64,000 nucleotides of DNA from Halobacillus_B sp963739045. Its GTDB lineage: Bacteria > Bacillota > Bacilli > Bacillales > Halobacillaceae. The stretch covers positions 620,001-684,000 of the forward strand of contig CAVTYY010000001.1 of the NCBI GenBank assembly GCA_963739045.1. Reading direction: 5' to 3'. Numbering within the stretch: position 1 is the stretch's first letter; every line of letters begins with the position of its first letter. The translations under genes and the position numbers were made by a program. The notes under the pieces are model-generated. The model was not told the origin of the DNA and searched no databases. It worked only from the letters and a program-made list of their open reading frames with translations. Below, piece after piece: positions 40,921-49,225 of the stretch.

Positions 40921-42147
40921 TTATTTCTGTGTTTCTTTTGGTTGTTCCGTTCTGTTAATAATCGATGTACCGACAAGATCGCCGGTTACGTTTAGAGCGG
41001 TACAGCCCATGCCGACGAGAACATCAACAGCAGTCAAGAGCGCGACCGCTTCCATCGGCAGTCCGACCTGGGAAAAGACTGTCGCAATCATAATAATCCC
41101 GGCCCCTGGCACGCCAGCTGTCCCGACCGAAGCAAGGGTTCCGACAATGACAATTTGCACAATCGCCGAGAAGCTGAGCGGATCATTGACCACATTGGCC
41201 GCAAAGACTGCAGAGACGGCAATTCGAATCGCGGCCCCATCCATGTTCATCGTTGCTCCGAGCGGCAGGCTGAAACCATAAAGGCTTTTCTTCAAACCAA
41301 GATTACGCGCCGCATCCAGAGTGAGCGGCAAAGTTCCAGAACTGCTCTGGGTAGCAAAAGCTGTCAGCATCGGGGTTCGGGCTTGCTTAAAGAATTGCCC
41401 TGGACGAGTTTTCCCTGCCAGAAGAAACAGAACATAAAGTCCGAGCTGGACAAGCAAGGCCACATACAAGACTACGATGAAATTCCCGAGAGATAACAGA
41501 GTATCTGCTCCTTGATTACCAACGACTTTCGCAATGATGGCGAAAATACCAATCGGCACAAACTGCAGAATGCCTTTCATCACGGCAAGGGTAGTTTCGT
41601 TAAGAGCATCCACAACCTTATAGAGATGTTCTCCCAAATCGTGATGGTCCCTGCCTGACCGTAAATAGGAAATGGCAATTCCGAACACAAGTGCCGTAAA
41701 GATAATTCCCAGCAGATTCATTTCAGAAAAGGCTGTAACGATATTCTGCGGAACAATATTTAACAATACTTGTACGACTCCTGGATTATCAGGAGTCTCT
41801 ATGCTTTCACTTCCTGTAAGCGAAGTGCCCGTTCCCGGATTGAGTAAACTGGCCACGATCACCCCGACGACTAAAGCCGCTGCAGAAGTGAGCAAGTAAT
41901 AAAGAAATACTTTTCCGCCCATACGTCCCAGACTTCCGATGTTTGTCTGGTTGACCCCAACGATTAAAGTGAACAGAATCAGAGGGACAATAACAAATTG
42001 CAGTAAACGAAGCAGCAAATCGCCAATCGGCGCAAGTACGGCTGCATCTTCCCCGAATAGAAGTCCTACAACAATACCTAGTACCAAAGCTACTGTAATC
42101 TTCGCAATTAATGACGTCTCCAGGTACCCTTTCCATAATGCTTTCAT
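40921..42147 (-). CDS. Dicarboxylate/amino acid:cation symporter (DAACS family)
   Basis: The 408-residue protein has the eight-helix, two-hairpin DAACS fold. The Ser-rich hairpin tip is FATQSSSGTLPLT (about 265-277), the cation/substrate site contains NMDGAAI (about 303), and the second hairpin is 'ASVGTAGVPGAGIIM'. It should import glutamate, aspartate or C4-dicarboxylates with Na+ or H+. The lack of the extended second subunit suggests a standard GltP/GltT/DctA type. AGGAGG precedes the start. It is monocistronic. Confidence 0.9.
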   Translation of the reverse strand: MKALWKGYLETSLIAKITVALVLGIVVGLLFGEDAAVLAPIGDLLLRLLQFVIVPLILFTLIVGVNQTNIGSLGRMGGKVFLYYLLTSAAALVVGVIVASLLNPGTGTSLTGSESIETPDNPGVVQVLLNIVPQNIVTAFSEMNLLGIIFTALVFGIAISYLRSGRDHHDLGEHLYKVVDALNETTLAVMKGILQFVPIGIFAIIAKVVGNQGADTLLSLGNFIVVLYVALLVQLGLYVLFLLAGKTRPGQFFKQARTPMLTAFATQSSSGTLPLTLDAARNLGLKKSLYGFSLPLGATMNMDGAAIRIAVSAVFAANVVNDPLSFSAIVQIVIVGTLASVGTAGVPGAGIIMIATVFSQVGLPMEAVALLTAVDVLVGMGCTALNVTGDLVGTSIINRTEQPKETQK

Positions 42148-42346
42148 ATTCTTACCTCCTTTATCATCTATACCATTAAATTCATATCGATATACTTATC
42201 ATTAGCCTTCATAAAAATAGCCGATAAGAGGCGAACCTGTCAAAAGCTATGCTTGATTCACGAACAAGCAGGAAACTTTACCTTTTTGTTGAATCATTAC
42301 TGTGTAGAAGGGATAAAGATTTCTAACACGTTATGGAGGATTGTAA

Positions 42347-43534
42347 ATGTCGGCGCCACAAGTCATTGTGTTATTAGGTATCGGTTATATTATCTTTACT
42401 ATTGATAAAAAGCAGGAAAACTTCCCGGTGCCCGTTATCTTATTATTGATGGGTATGGGGTTATCATTTGTTCCTTATTTTACGACTATTCACGTTTCAG
42501 AAACGATCATTTATGATGTGTTTCTTCCAGGTCTATTGTTTACATCCGCTTATGCTTTTTCCCCGAAGGCGCTTCGAAAGCATGCCTGGCTGATTGGGGT
42601 GCTTTCAACTGCCGGATTAGTCATTACAGCTTTGCTGCTTGGCGGGCTGATTTATTGGATCGGCGGCGGGTTTTTTAGTATTACCTGGATTGGAGCGTTG
42701 CTTGCGGCATCTATTCTAACCCCTACGGATCCAGTCTCCGTGGTATCGATATTAAAACAGTCTTCAGGAAATGCAGATGTGGCAGATGTAGTGGATGGAG
42801 AATCGATGATCAATGACGGAACGAGCGTTGTGCTGTTTGGTGTATTATCCGGCATGTATTTGACTGGACAAGTCTTTGAAATCTGGTCGTTTCTAGGGCA
42901 GTTTCTTTATGTTTCGATAGGCGGGACAGCGCTCGGACTTGTCATAGGTTGGCTGTGCAGCAGAGCGGTCCATATTACGCATCACACACAATACCAGGTG
43001 ATGCTTAGTATAATTACCGCCTACGGAACCTTTCACTTGGCAGAGCACCTGGGATTCTCCGGCGTCCTTGCCACCGTAACGGCGGGAATTATGCTTTCCT
43101 GGGAATTTGACCATATCAACAGAGAAGATCATTACCGGGAAGCGCTCGCCGGTTTCTGGGATGTGGTGGAGCCCTCGCTCTTGTCGCTGGTATTTTTGTT
43201 AATTGGAATTGAAGCTACCCAGTATTTAACTTCCATTTCCTGGCTGCTCGCTATCCTCATCTTTATCGGATCCGTGATCGTCCGATTTGTGGTCGTAGCT
43301 GGAACGATGCAGGCATTCAGCGGGTTCCGCCGTGTACTCAACTGGAAACATTCAGCCTTGATATCGTGGGCAGGTATTCGCGGTACGATGTCCGTTTTTC
43401 TTTTGTTAAGCCTGCATGTGGAGGCCGGTGGAAGCGGCAATCAACTATTGTCGATCAGTTTCGCCGTGGTCATCCTCTCCTTAATTTTCCAAAGTCTAGG
43501 GATTTATCCATTAATGAAAAAGCTGGTGACCTAG
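42347..43534 (+). CDS. NhaP-type Na+/H+ (cation/proton) antiporter
   Basis: The 395-residue protein has about 12 membrane helices. The CPA1 core motifs are present: ASILTPTDPVSVVSIL (helix 5) and DGESMINDGTSVVLFG (helix 6, with the ion-binding Asp). It should exchange external H+ for internal Na+ (or K+), aiding salt and alkali tolerance. No large cytoplasmic tail is seen, so it is of the short prokaryotic type. GGAGG precedes the ATG. A terminator of the CCCGAACC family follows. Confidence 0.9.
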   Translation: MSAPQVIVLLGIGYIIFTIDKKQENFPVPVILLLMGMGLSFVPYFTTIHVSETIIYDVFLPGLLFTSAYAFSPKALRKHAWLIGVLSTAGLVITALLLGGLIYWIGGGFFSITWIGALLAASILTPTDPVSVVSILKQSSGNADVADVVDGESMINDGTSVVLFGVLSGMYLTGQVFEIWSFLGQFLYVSIGGTALGLVIGWLCSRAVHITHHTQYQVMLSIITAYGTFHLAEHLGFSGVLATVTAGIMLSWEFDHINREDHYREALAGFWDVVEPSLLSLVFLLIGIEATQYLTSISWLLAILIFIGSVIVRFVVVAGTMQAFSGFRRVLNWKHSALISWAGIRGTMSVFLLLSLHVEAGGSGNQLLSISFAVVILSLIFQSLGIYPLMKKLVT

Positions 43535-43564
43535 CCATCTAAGCGCAATCTTTATAAAAATATA

Positions 43565-43601
43565 AGAAAACCCGAACCACCAGCCGTGGTCCGGGTTTTC
43601 T
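43565..43601 (+). terminator. Terminator of the antiporter gene (CCCGAACC family)
   Basis: AGAAAACCCGAACCAC (43565-43580) pairs with GTGGTCCGGGTTTTCT (43586-43601). The convergent MFS gene may use it as well. Confidence 0.88.
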
Positions 43602-43645
43602 CGTGTATATGATACGTTATCTAAGCAGCTTAAATGCAAGCTTCT

Positions 43646-45055
43646 CTAAATTGTTTGTTCTTTTTCAGGCCGGGAATTTTTAATGAAAAACGCCATAATA
43701 AAGCCTGCGGCTGCAATAATTCCTGCAGCTACGAAGGAAACGTTCACTCCATGAATGGCGCCGGTAATCCCTTTAGAAGGGTCAGCCTGGTTGGTCATAA
43801 TGGAAACAAGCAAGGCGGTTCCTACCGCTCCTGACACTTGTCGCATCGTATTATTCATAGCTGTACCGTGCGGCATTAAGTGAGGCGGAAGCTGATTAAG
43901 TCCCGCTGTGGTGACAGGCATCATAACCATCGCGATCCCAAACATTCGAATCCCATTAATGGAGGCCAGGTACACGAACGAGGTCGATGGGGTCAGGTCC
44001 GTTAATAAAAACGTGGCCAGTCCAAGCAGACCAAGACCGGTTACGGCCAGCCACCTCGCCCCGAATTTATCAAATAACCGTCCGGTAATCGGGTTCATTA
44101 TTCCCATGAGCAGAGCTCCGGGAAGCAGCATTAAGCCGGATTCAAAGGCGGTAAATCCAAGCATGTTCTGCATGAAGATCGGTAGAATGACGGATCCTCC
44201 GATCATCGCCATAAACGTGACCATTCCAAGAGCGGTCGTTAAAGTGAATATTTTGTACTTGAATATCCTGAATTCAAGAATCGGCTTAGCAAGACGCAGC
44301 TGTCGGAAAATAAACAGCGTGAGCGTAATGGCTCCGACAACGAGAGAAATGATAACCTCCGGGTGTCCCCAGCCACCATTACCGGCAACACTAAAGCCGT
44401 AGAGAATGCCTCCAAAACCAAAAGTGGACAGGATAATTGAAATCGGGTCAACTTTCGGAAAGGTTTGCTCGGTTACATTTTTCAAAACAAAATAGGCAAA
44501 AATCATATCAAGAATGGCAATCGGCAGGATAATGTAAAATAAACTTCTCCATGGGAACTGGTCCACTAGATATCCGGACAACGTCGGCCCGATCGCTGGA
44601 GCGAAGGCGATAACAAGACCAAACATTCCCATCGCCTGTCCCCGTTTTTCTATTGGAAAGACAAGGAATAGAATGGTTTGCATCAGCGGGATAATGATCC
44701 CTGCACCAGCTGCCTGCAAGATCCTTCCTAATAGAAGAAACGTAAAGTTAGGGGAAAGGGCGCAAACTAACGTCCCCACGGCAAATAATCCAACAGCCGT
44801 TAAAAATAATCGTCTTGTCGTAAAGCGTTCGATCAAAAAGGCAGTGATCGGAATCATAATCCCGTTCACGAGCATGAAAATAGATTGCAGCCATTGGGCT
44901 GTATTGGCATCAAGGTGCAAGTCAGCCATAATTTTAGGGATAGCGGTGGCGAGCAAGGTTTGGTTTAAAATCGCGATAAACGCTCCGGAAATTAACACGA
45001 TCATTAACGGAACACGATTTATAGCTTCCTGCTGTTGAGGCTGTCCTTCTGACAT
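43646..45055 (-). CDS. DHA2-family MFS multidrug exporter (14 helices)
   Basis: The 469-residue protein has about 14 membrane helices, as DHA2 drug/H+ antiporters do. Family motifs include 'LNQTLLATAIPKIM' (helix 1), 'GRILQAAGAGIIIPLMQ' (motif C-like region), and 'GLVIAFAPAIGPTLSGYLVDQFPWRSLFYI'. It probably exports drugs or other amphiphiles. The ATG at 45055 has AGAAGG 8 nt upstream; the open frame continues to 45313 but that part has no RBS and runs through a repeat. It is monocistronic. Confidence 0.9.
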   Translation of the reverse strand: MSEGQPQQQEAINRVPLMIVLISGAFIAILNQTLLATAIPKIMADLHLDANTAQWLQSIFMLVNGIMIPITAFLIERFTTRRLFLTAVGLFAVGTLVCALSPNFTFLLLGRILQAAGAGIIIPLMQTILFLVFPIEKRGQAMGMFGLVIAFAPAIGPTLSGYLVDQFPWRSLFYIILPIAILDMIFAYFVLKNVTEQTFPKVDPISIILSTFGFGGILYGFSVAGNGGWGHPEVIISLVVGAITLTLFIFRQLRLAKPILEFRIFKYKIFTLTTALGMVTFMAMIGGSVILPIFMQNMLGFTAFESGLMLLPGALLMGIMNPITGRLFDKFGARWLAVTGLGLLGLATFLLTDLTPSTSFVYLASINGIRMFGIAMVMMPVTTAGLNQLPPHLMPHGTAMNNTMRQVSGAVGTALLVSIMTNQADPSKGITGAIHGVNVSFVAAGIIAAAGFIMAFFIKNSRPEKEQTI

Positions 45056-45261
45056 ATATGAATTCCTTCTTTCTAATGATATAGTACCAACAAGCAATTT
45101 TAGCATACTTGCAGGCAAGCTTTTAATATCCTGCTCATGAAAAAAGAAAAAATTCTGCTTTTCTTCGATGGGGTTTGAAGTTCCTTGGTCTTCCAGTGGG
45201 TGCTCTGCAAACAAGATATGAATGGCGAGGTTCCGTTTCCATTCCTGTGGAGAGGTGTGCA

Positions 45262-45306
45262 GGAAAAAGGATCGCTTTCCGCGGGGCAGGAGTCTCACCC
45301 TTTTCC
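45262..45306. repeat. Shortened copy D of the palindromic repeat (45 bp)
   Basis: GGAAAAAGG ... CCCTTTTCC bound an element with GATCGCTTTCCGCGGGGCAGGAGTCTCA inside. It keeps both ends and the CCGCGGGG and GAGTCTC blocks of the longer copies but lacks the middle, so it appears internally deleted. Confidence 0.7.
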
Positions 45307-45419
45307 TTTCCACCTTCTCAAAGTAGTTTTACGGAACCATTAGCAGCAGATTGATCATTCTCTAGTCCATTCATTCCATTTCTTGTAGGAATCAGTGGTT
45401 TCGTTCACCTAACCATCAT

Positions 45420-45545
45420 AAAAGGTTTCGGGAAACGGAGAGACTCGTGTGGGAGAAGAGTACAGGGTGTGACCCCGCAAGCCTAAAAGGCAGAGGTGGT
45501 ACACCGTACGCCCACGGAAAGCGATTCGTTTCCCGGAACCTTTTT
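45420..45545. repeat. Palindromic repeat copy E (126 bp)
   Basis: The ends AAAAGGTTTCGGGAAACG and CGTTTCCCGGAACCTTT are inverse. Inside are AGAGACTCGTGTGGGAGAAG, GGTGTGACCCCGCA and ACGCCCACGGAAAGCGATT, the same order of blocks as in copies A, B and F. Confidence 0.85.
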
Positions 45546-45700
45546 TTCCATATTCAACAACGAAACCATTCTCGGTTTTAAAAAGGGTGCTTTTGTGTGA
45601 ATGAGAACGGGAAAATAGTTAATCAAGCAGGAAATGGAGCCGAAGAAAAAGAAAGAATACAAAGTCTTCTTTGCTAAAAGGAATTTAAGGAGGAATCCAT

Positions 45701-46576
45701 TTGCTAACCATTAAAAAGCTGAGTGAAGTGTCTCTGAAAGATGCCGTCGACCTTTGGAACCTTAGCTTTGAAGGCTACTTCACGGATGCCACCACAACCA
45801 TTCGCCAGTTTATCGATCGTATGGCCGCGGATGAATTATCTCCTGAGCTGTCATTAGCGGCCTGGATGGATGGAGAACCAGCGGGAATCGTGTTAAATGG
45901 AATAAGAACAGTGAACGGAAAAACGACGGCCTGGAATGGAGGAACTGGAATCGCCGCCAAGTTCCGCGGCCGGGGAATCGGAAAGCAGCTGATGAATCAC
46001 ACCATCCGTCTCTACCTGCAGCATGGAGTAAATCTTGCTTCCCTGGAAGCGCTGAGTAACAACAACCATGCCATCAAACTCTACGAGCGGGCAGGTTACA
46101 CAGTGAAGGATCAGCTTTTATTCCTGCAGAAGGATGGACAGCTTTCCGACCATGCCTTTCAAGCTGACAAAGAATTTCACATAGAAAAATCACCGGCAGC
46201 TCATGCCCGGCATTTGAAAATCCTTGATCAACAAGTGCCCTGGCAGACGCAATGGGCATCGCTCAGGAAAGACGGCGAACTGGCATCCATTAGAAATGAC
46301 CAGGAAACCCTGGCATATTTCTTATATAAACGCTCCTTTAATGAAGGAGGAGAGACGAGCAGAATCATGTTATTTCAGTCAGGAATCAATGAGGAAAGTA
46401 AAGTCACTGAAGCTGCTTTACGCTTCGGCTTGCGGGAAATCTTTGAACCGTCTGTCTCTTGTACGAGGATGACCTTTAACTTTCCTAAATCCAATCATTT
46501 GGTGGTGCGCTTACTGGAAGAAGAAGGTTTTCAATCGCTGACAGAGCAGGTTTATATGGAAAAAGTAATGGAATAG
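45701..46576 (+). CDS. GNAT-family N-acetyltransferase with two acetyltransferase-like halves
   Basis: The 291-residue protein has a complete GNAT domain at about 1-140: WNLSFEGYF opening and acetyl-CoA loop KFRGRGIGKQLMNHT (R-G-x-G-I-G-x type), then LYERAGYTVKD. Residues about 145-291 look like a second, degenerate GNAT-like half. It starts at a TTG with AAGGAGG 8 nt upstream, an uncommon but well-supported start. Substrate unknown. A small ORF follows. Confidence 0.83.
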   Translation: MLTIKKLSEVSLKDAVDLWNLSFEGYFTDATTTIRQFIDRMAADELSPELSLAAWMDGEPAGIVLNGIRTVNGKTTAWNGGTGIAAKFRGRGIGKQLMNHTIRLYLQHGVNLASLEALSNNNHAIKLYERAGYTVKDQLLFLQKDGQLSDHAFQADKEFHIEKSPAAHARHLKILDQQVPWQTQWASLRKDGELASIRNDQETLAYFLYKRSFNEGGETSRIMLFQSGINEESKVTEAALRFGLREIFEPSVSCTRMTFNFPKSNHLVVRLLEEEGFQSLTEQVYMEKVME

Positions 46577-46596
46577 CGAAATCAGAAAATATAATT

Positions 46597-46719
46597 ATGC
46601 AAGGGGAAGCGAAGGGTATGGACGACGTGGATCCTCCTTTAATGATGAATGTAGATGCTGAAGGACAAGTGTTTTTGAAAGAAGTAGAGCAGAAGGAAGA
46701 GGAAATCAAGATTCTATAG
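46597..46719 (+). CDS. Short acidic ORF, possible remnant of a larger gene
   Basis: The open frame reads MQGEAKGMDDVDPPLMMNVD onward and ends KEEEIKIL; 40 residues from the ATG at 46597, or 33 from the ATG at 46618, which has AAGGGGAAG upstream. Codon use looks coding and the frame is open for several codons further upstream, so it could be the C-terminus of a lost gene. The family is not recognised. Confidence 0.35.
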   Translation: MQGEAKGMDDVDPPLMMNVDAEGQVFLKEVEQKEEEIKIL

Positions 46720-46784
46720 AGAAATTAGGTAGAGAGTCGGATTTTTAAAAACTAGGCTTGAGCTTGTTTTTAGGAGGTTTTCAA

Positions 46785-47267
46785 ATGGAGGAGAAAATAG
46801 ACAAAGCCATTCAGGATGATTACCCGGAGGATTTCTCCTGGTGTTACGGATGCGGAAGAATGAATGAAGCGGGACACCACTTCCGGACGGGGATTCAGGA
46901 CGGGCAGACGGTTACGATTTATACGCCGAAGCAAGAACATATGGCGCTGCCAGGATATGTTTACGGGGGGATCGTTGCCTCGTTAATCGATTGCCACGGA
47001 ACGGGATCTGCTGCAATTGCTCTGCATAGGAAGAACGGGCAGGAAATCGGCGATGGTTCCGAGCCGCCACGTTTTGTAACGGCTTCCTTGCACGTAGATT
47101 ATATTAAGCCCACACCCCAGGGAGTTCCGTTGAAGGCGGTAGGGAAAGTGGAAGAAATTCATCCGAAAAAGTGGAAAGTGACGGCAGAAGTTTTTGCGGA
47201 TGATAAGCTGTGCGCAAAAGGAGAAGTAATGGCTGCTGTCATGCCAGATACTTTCCTGACTAAATAA
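46785..47267 (+). CDS. Hotdog-fold thioesterase (PaaI/YdiI-like)
   Basis: The 160-residue product contains a hotdog domain from about 50 to 155. Its N-terminus carries a CYGCGRMNEAGHHF block typical of 4-hydroxybenzoyl-CoA/PaaI-type thioesterase relatives, and the central helix is 'YVYGGIVASLIDCHGTGSAAIAL', with catalytic Asp/His nearby. It probably hydrolyses acyl-CoA esters. AGGAGG precedes the ATG at 46785. A terminator follows closely. Confidence 0.82.
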   Translation: MEEKIDKAIQDDYPEDFSWCYGCGRMNEAGHHFRTGIQDGQTVTIYTPKQEHMALPGYVYGGIVASLIDCHGTGSAAIALHRKNGQEIGDGSEPPRFVTASLHVDYIKPTPQGVPLKAVGKVEEIHPKKWKVTAEVFADDKLCAKGEVMAAVMPDTFLTK

Positions 47268-47278
47268 TCCTTATCCAG

Positions 47279-47303
47279 ACTGCCTTTAGAGAGGCAGTTT
47301 TTT
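47279..47303 (+). terminator. Terminator of the thioesterase gene
   Basis: A 7-bp stem (ACTGCCT / AGGCAGT) with a 6-nt loop is followed by seven T, 11 nt after the stop. Confidence 0.88.
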
Positions 47304-47417
47304 TATGAACTAAAAAATTAGCTGCGTTCATTCTTAGGTGAGAGAATTATGCTCATAACCGTTCGCAGGTCAATTTGATTAGAACAAAGCCAGCGAGAAA
47401 AAATTTAAATATTGATC

Positions 47418-47446
47418 TTGAAAAACGCTTACATTTAATTTATAAT
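47418..47446 (+). promoter_or_regulatory. Sigma-A promoter of the sugar-catabolic operon
   Basis: TTGAAA (47418-47423) and TATAAT (47441-47446) are exactly 17 bp apart, 52 bp before the first start codon. GAAAAACGCTTACA (47420-47433) inside it matches 12 of 14 positions of the cre consensus, suggesting CcpA repression. Confidence 0.82.
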
Positions 47447-47449
47447 TCA

Positions 47450-47479
47450 ACTAAACCGATTTAGTAAAACGATTTATTA
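47450..47479. promoter_or_regulatory. LacI-type operator(s) of the sugar operon
   Basis: ACTAAACCGATTTAGT (47450-47465) is a near-perfect palindrome with a central CCGA, right after the -10 box. A partly matching site AGTAAAACGATTTATT (47464-47479; 12 of 16) overlaps its end. The first is identical to the site at 51707-51722, so both belong to one regulator, most likely the LacI-type protein encoded between them. Confidence 0.85.
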
Positions 47480-47497
47480 AATGTTAGGAGCTGCTTT

Positions 47498-48268
47498 ATG
47501 AATAGAGTTATTGTTCCGATGAACGCCTTTCATCATCAGGAATTAAGTAGAAAAGGTCAGGAAGCATTCCTTTCAATCATCGCAGATGCTGAAGCCTATG
47601 GAGTGGAATTAAGAAGAGAATTATGGATAAATTTTCGGGAAGAATTGAAAACGCTTAAACCTAAACTGGATAAGCTCAACTTGTTTGTAGTTTACTCTGC
47701 ACCGATTGAGCTTTGGGAAGAGGATGGAGCGCTGAATCCTCAGCTCGAAGCAGTATTTCGAGAAGCAGAGGAGCTCGGTGCACAGCGACTGAAACTTTCA
47801 CTTGGCCATTATGATGCTGACCATTCGGACCTAGCGCAGTTGAAGGATTGGCTGGATAAACAAGCGAGTGAAGTGAACGTGTTAATTGAAAACGATCAAA
47901 CTCTTCACGGCGGTAATATAGAGAAACTGAATCGATTTTTCACAGCAGCTCACAAAATAGGGATACCCGTCGGAATGACGTTTGATACCGGAAATTGGAG
48001 CTTTACAGGAGAGGTTATGGAGCAGGCATTAGACAAGCTCTCCGACTATGTAGACTATGTTCATTTTAAAGAAGTAAAGGAAAGACAAGGCGAGCTGGTG
48101 ACACTGCCTCTTTCGGAAGAACCAGCGAGCAGCTGGCGGAAACCGGCAAATGCGTTTCCAGAATCGATGCACAAAGCGTTGGAATTTCCATTGAAAAATA
48201 CAAACGAAATTAGAAAGTATATCTCACTAGTAAGTGAGGCTGGGGCAGAAAGCGAGGAGAATATATGA
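47498..48268 (+). CDS. Sugar phosphate isomerase/epimerase-family TIM barrel
   Basis: The 256-residue protein has the AP-endonuclease-2/xylose-isomerase-like TIM-barrel pattern: E in 'VLIENDQTLHG' (metal ligand Glu), 'GMTFDTGNWSF' (Asp ligand), 'YVHFKEVKE' (His ligand), and a C-terminal Glu. It probably isomerises or epimerises a keto sugar or sugar phosphate using a divalent metal. It is the first gene of the operator-controlled operon and overlaps the kinase gene by four bases (ATGA). I cannot name its exact substrate. Confidence 0.75.
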   Translation: MNRVIVPMNAFHHQELSRKGQEAFLSIIADAEAYGVELRRELWINFREELKTLKPKLDKLNLFVVYSAPIELWEEDGALNPQLEAVFREAEELGAQRLKLSLGHYDADHSDLAQLKDWLDKQASEVNVLIENDQTLHGGNIEKLNRFFTAAHKIGIPVGMTFDTGNWSFTGEVMEQALDKLSDYVDYVHFKEVKERQGELVTLPLSEEPASSWRKPANAFPESMHKALEFPLKNTNEIRKYISLVSEAGAESEENI

Positions 48269-49224
48269 AGAAGCTGGATGTGATTACCTTTGGTGAAGCA
48301 ATGGCAATGTTTATGGCAGAAGAGCCAGGCGAGCTTCATCAAGTCATTCATTACACCCGTGAGCTGGCAGGAGCTGAAACCAACTTTGCTATTGGAATGG
48401 CGAAACTGGGATTTCAGTCCGGATGGATCAGTAAGGTGGGAGAAGATGCGTTTGGAAAGTTTATTAAGGAGCGGCTGAAGCAGGAGAACGTGAATATTGA
48501 CCACGTCCTGACTACGCCTGAATACCCGACCGGCTTCCAAATCAAATCGAAAGTGTTTGCCGGAGATCCTGAGGTTCAATACTTTCGAAAAGGTTCCGCA
48601 GCCAGTCAGCTTAGTGTAGAAGATGCCGATCAGGAGTACGTAGAATCGGCGGAACACTTACACATGACAGGAATTCCGCTGGCGCTTGCCTCTTCAACCA
48701 GAGAGTTCGCGATGCATGTTCTGAATCTAATGAAGAGTTCCGGAAAATCGGTCTCCTTTGATCCTAATCTGCGGCCGTCGTTATGGAATTCTGAGGAGGA
48801 AATGATCAGAGTAACGAATGAAGCGGCTGTTCAAACCGACTATGTATTGCCTGGAATGGGAGAAGGAGAAATTTTGACAGGACACAATACGCCGGAAGCT
48901 ATTGCCGACTTCTATTTAGAACAAGGAGTAAAAGGAGTAGTCGTCAAGCTCGGAGACGAGGGAGCCTATTTCAAAACGAGTTTGGAAGAAGGATATGTGA
49001 ATGGTTTAGAGGTATCGCAAGTGGTGGATACCGTTGGAGCCGGAGATGGATTTGCTGTTGGGCTGGTAAGTGGTCTGTTAGATGGAATCTCTTTAAAAGA
49101 TGCTGTATTCCGCGGCAATGCGATCGGTGCTTTAGCCGTTCAATCGCCAGGTGACAATGATGGATATCCGACGAGAGAAGCTTTGGAAACTTATATAAAA
49201 CCATACCTTAAAGGAGCGAAGTAA
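48265..49224 (+). CDS. PfkB-family sugar kinase (2-keto-3-deoxygluconate kinase-like)
   Basis: The 319-residue protein is a ribokinase-type kinase: 'ELAGAETNFAIGMAKLG' at the start, 'FDPNLRPSLW', and the anion-hole/catalytic DTVGAGDGFAVG near residue 257. KdgK proteins are the closest type by the 'FAGDPEVQYFRKGSAAS' substrate region. The usual KDPG aldolase partner is absent; instead hxlA- and hxlB-like genes follow, so its real substrate may be another 2-keto sugar. It is coupled to the isomerase gene and to the MFS gene. Confidence 0.82.
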   Translation: MKKLDVITFGEAMAMFMAEEPGELHQVIHYTRELAGAETNFAIGMAKLGFQSGWISKVGEDAFGKFIKERLKQENVNIDHVLTTPEYPTGFQIKSKVFAGDPEVQYFRKGSAASQLSVEDADQEYVESAEHLHMTGIPLALASSTREFAMHVLNLMKSSGKSVSFDPNLRPSLWNSEEEMIRVTNEAAVQTDYVLPGMGEGEILTGHNTPEAIADFYLEQGVKGVVVKLGDEGAYFKTSLEEGYVNGLEVSQVVDTVGAGDGFAVGLVSGLLDGISLKDAVFRGNAIGALAVQSPGDNDGYPTREALETYIKPYLKGAK

Positions 49225-49225
49225 A

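Larger units (their letters stand above)
45056..45700. other. Repeat-rich intergenic region
   Basis: The 645 bp between the MFS and GNAT genes holds no gene I can support. It contains two copies of the palindromic repeat (45262-45306 and 45420-45545). The remainder must contain the promoters of two divergent genes; none is obvious. Confidence 0.6.

Noticed and set aside
45056..45313. N-terminal extension of the DHA2 MFS protein
   Set aside because: The frame stays open but has no RBS or membrane pattern and passes through a repeat; the ATG at 45055 has a proper RBS.
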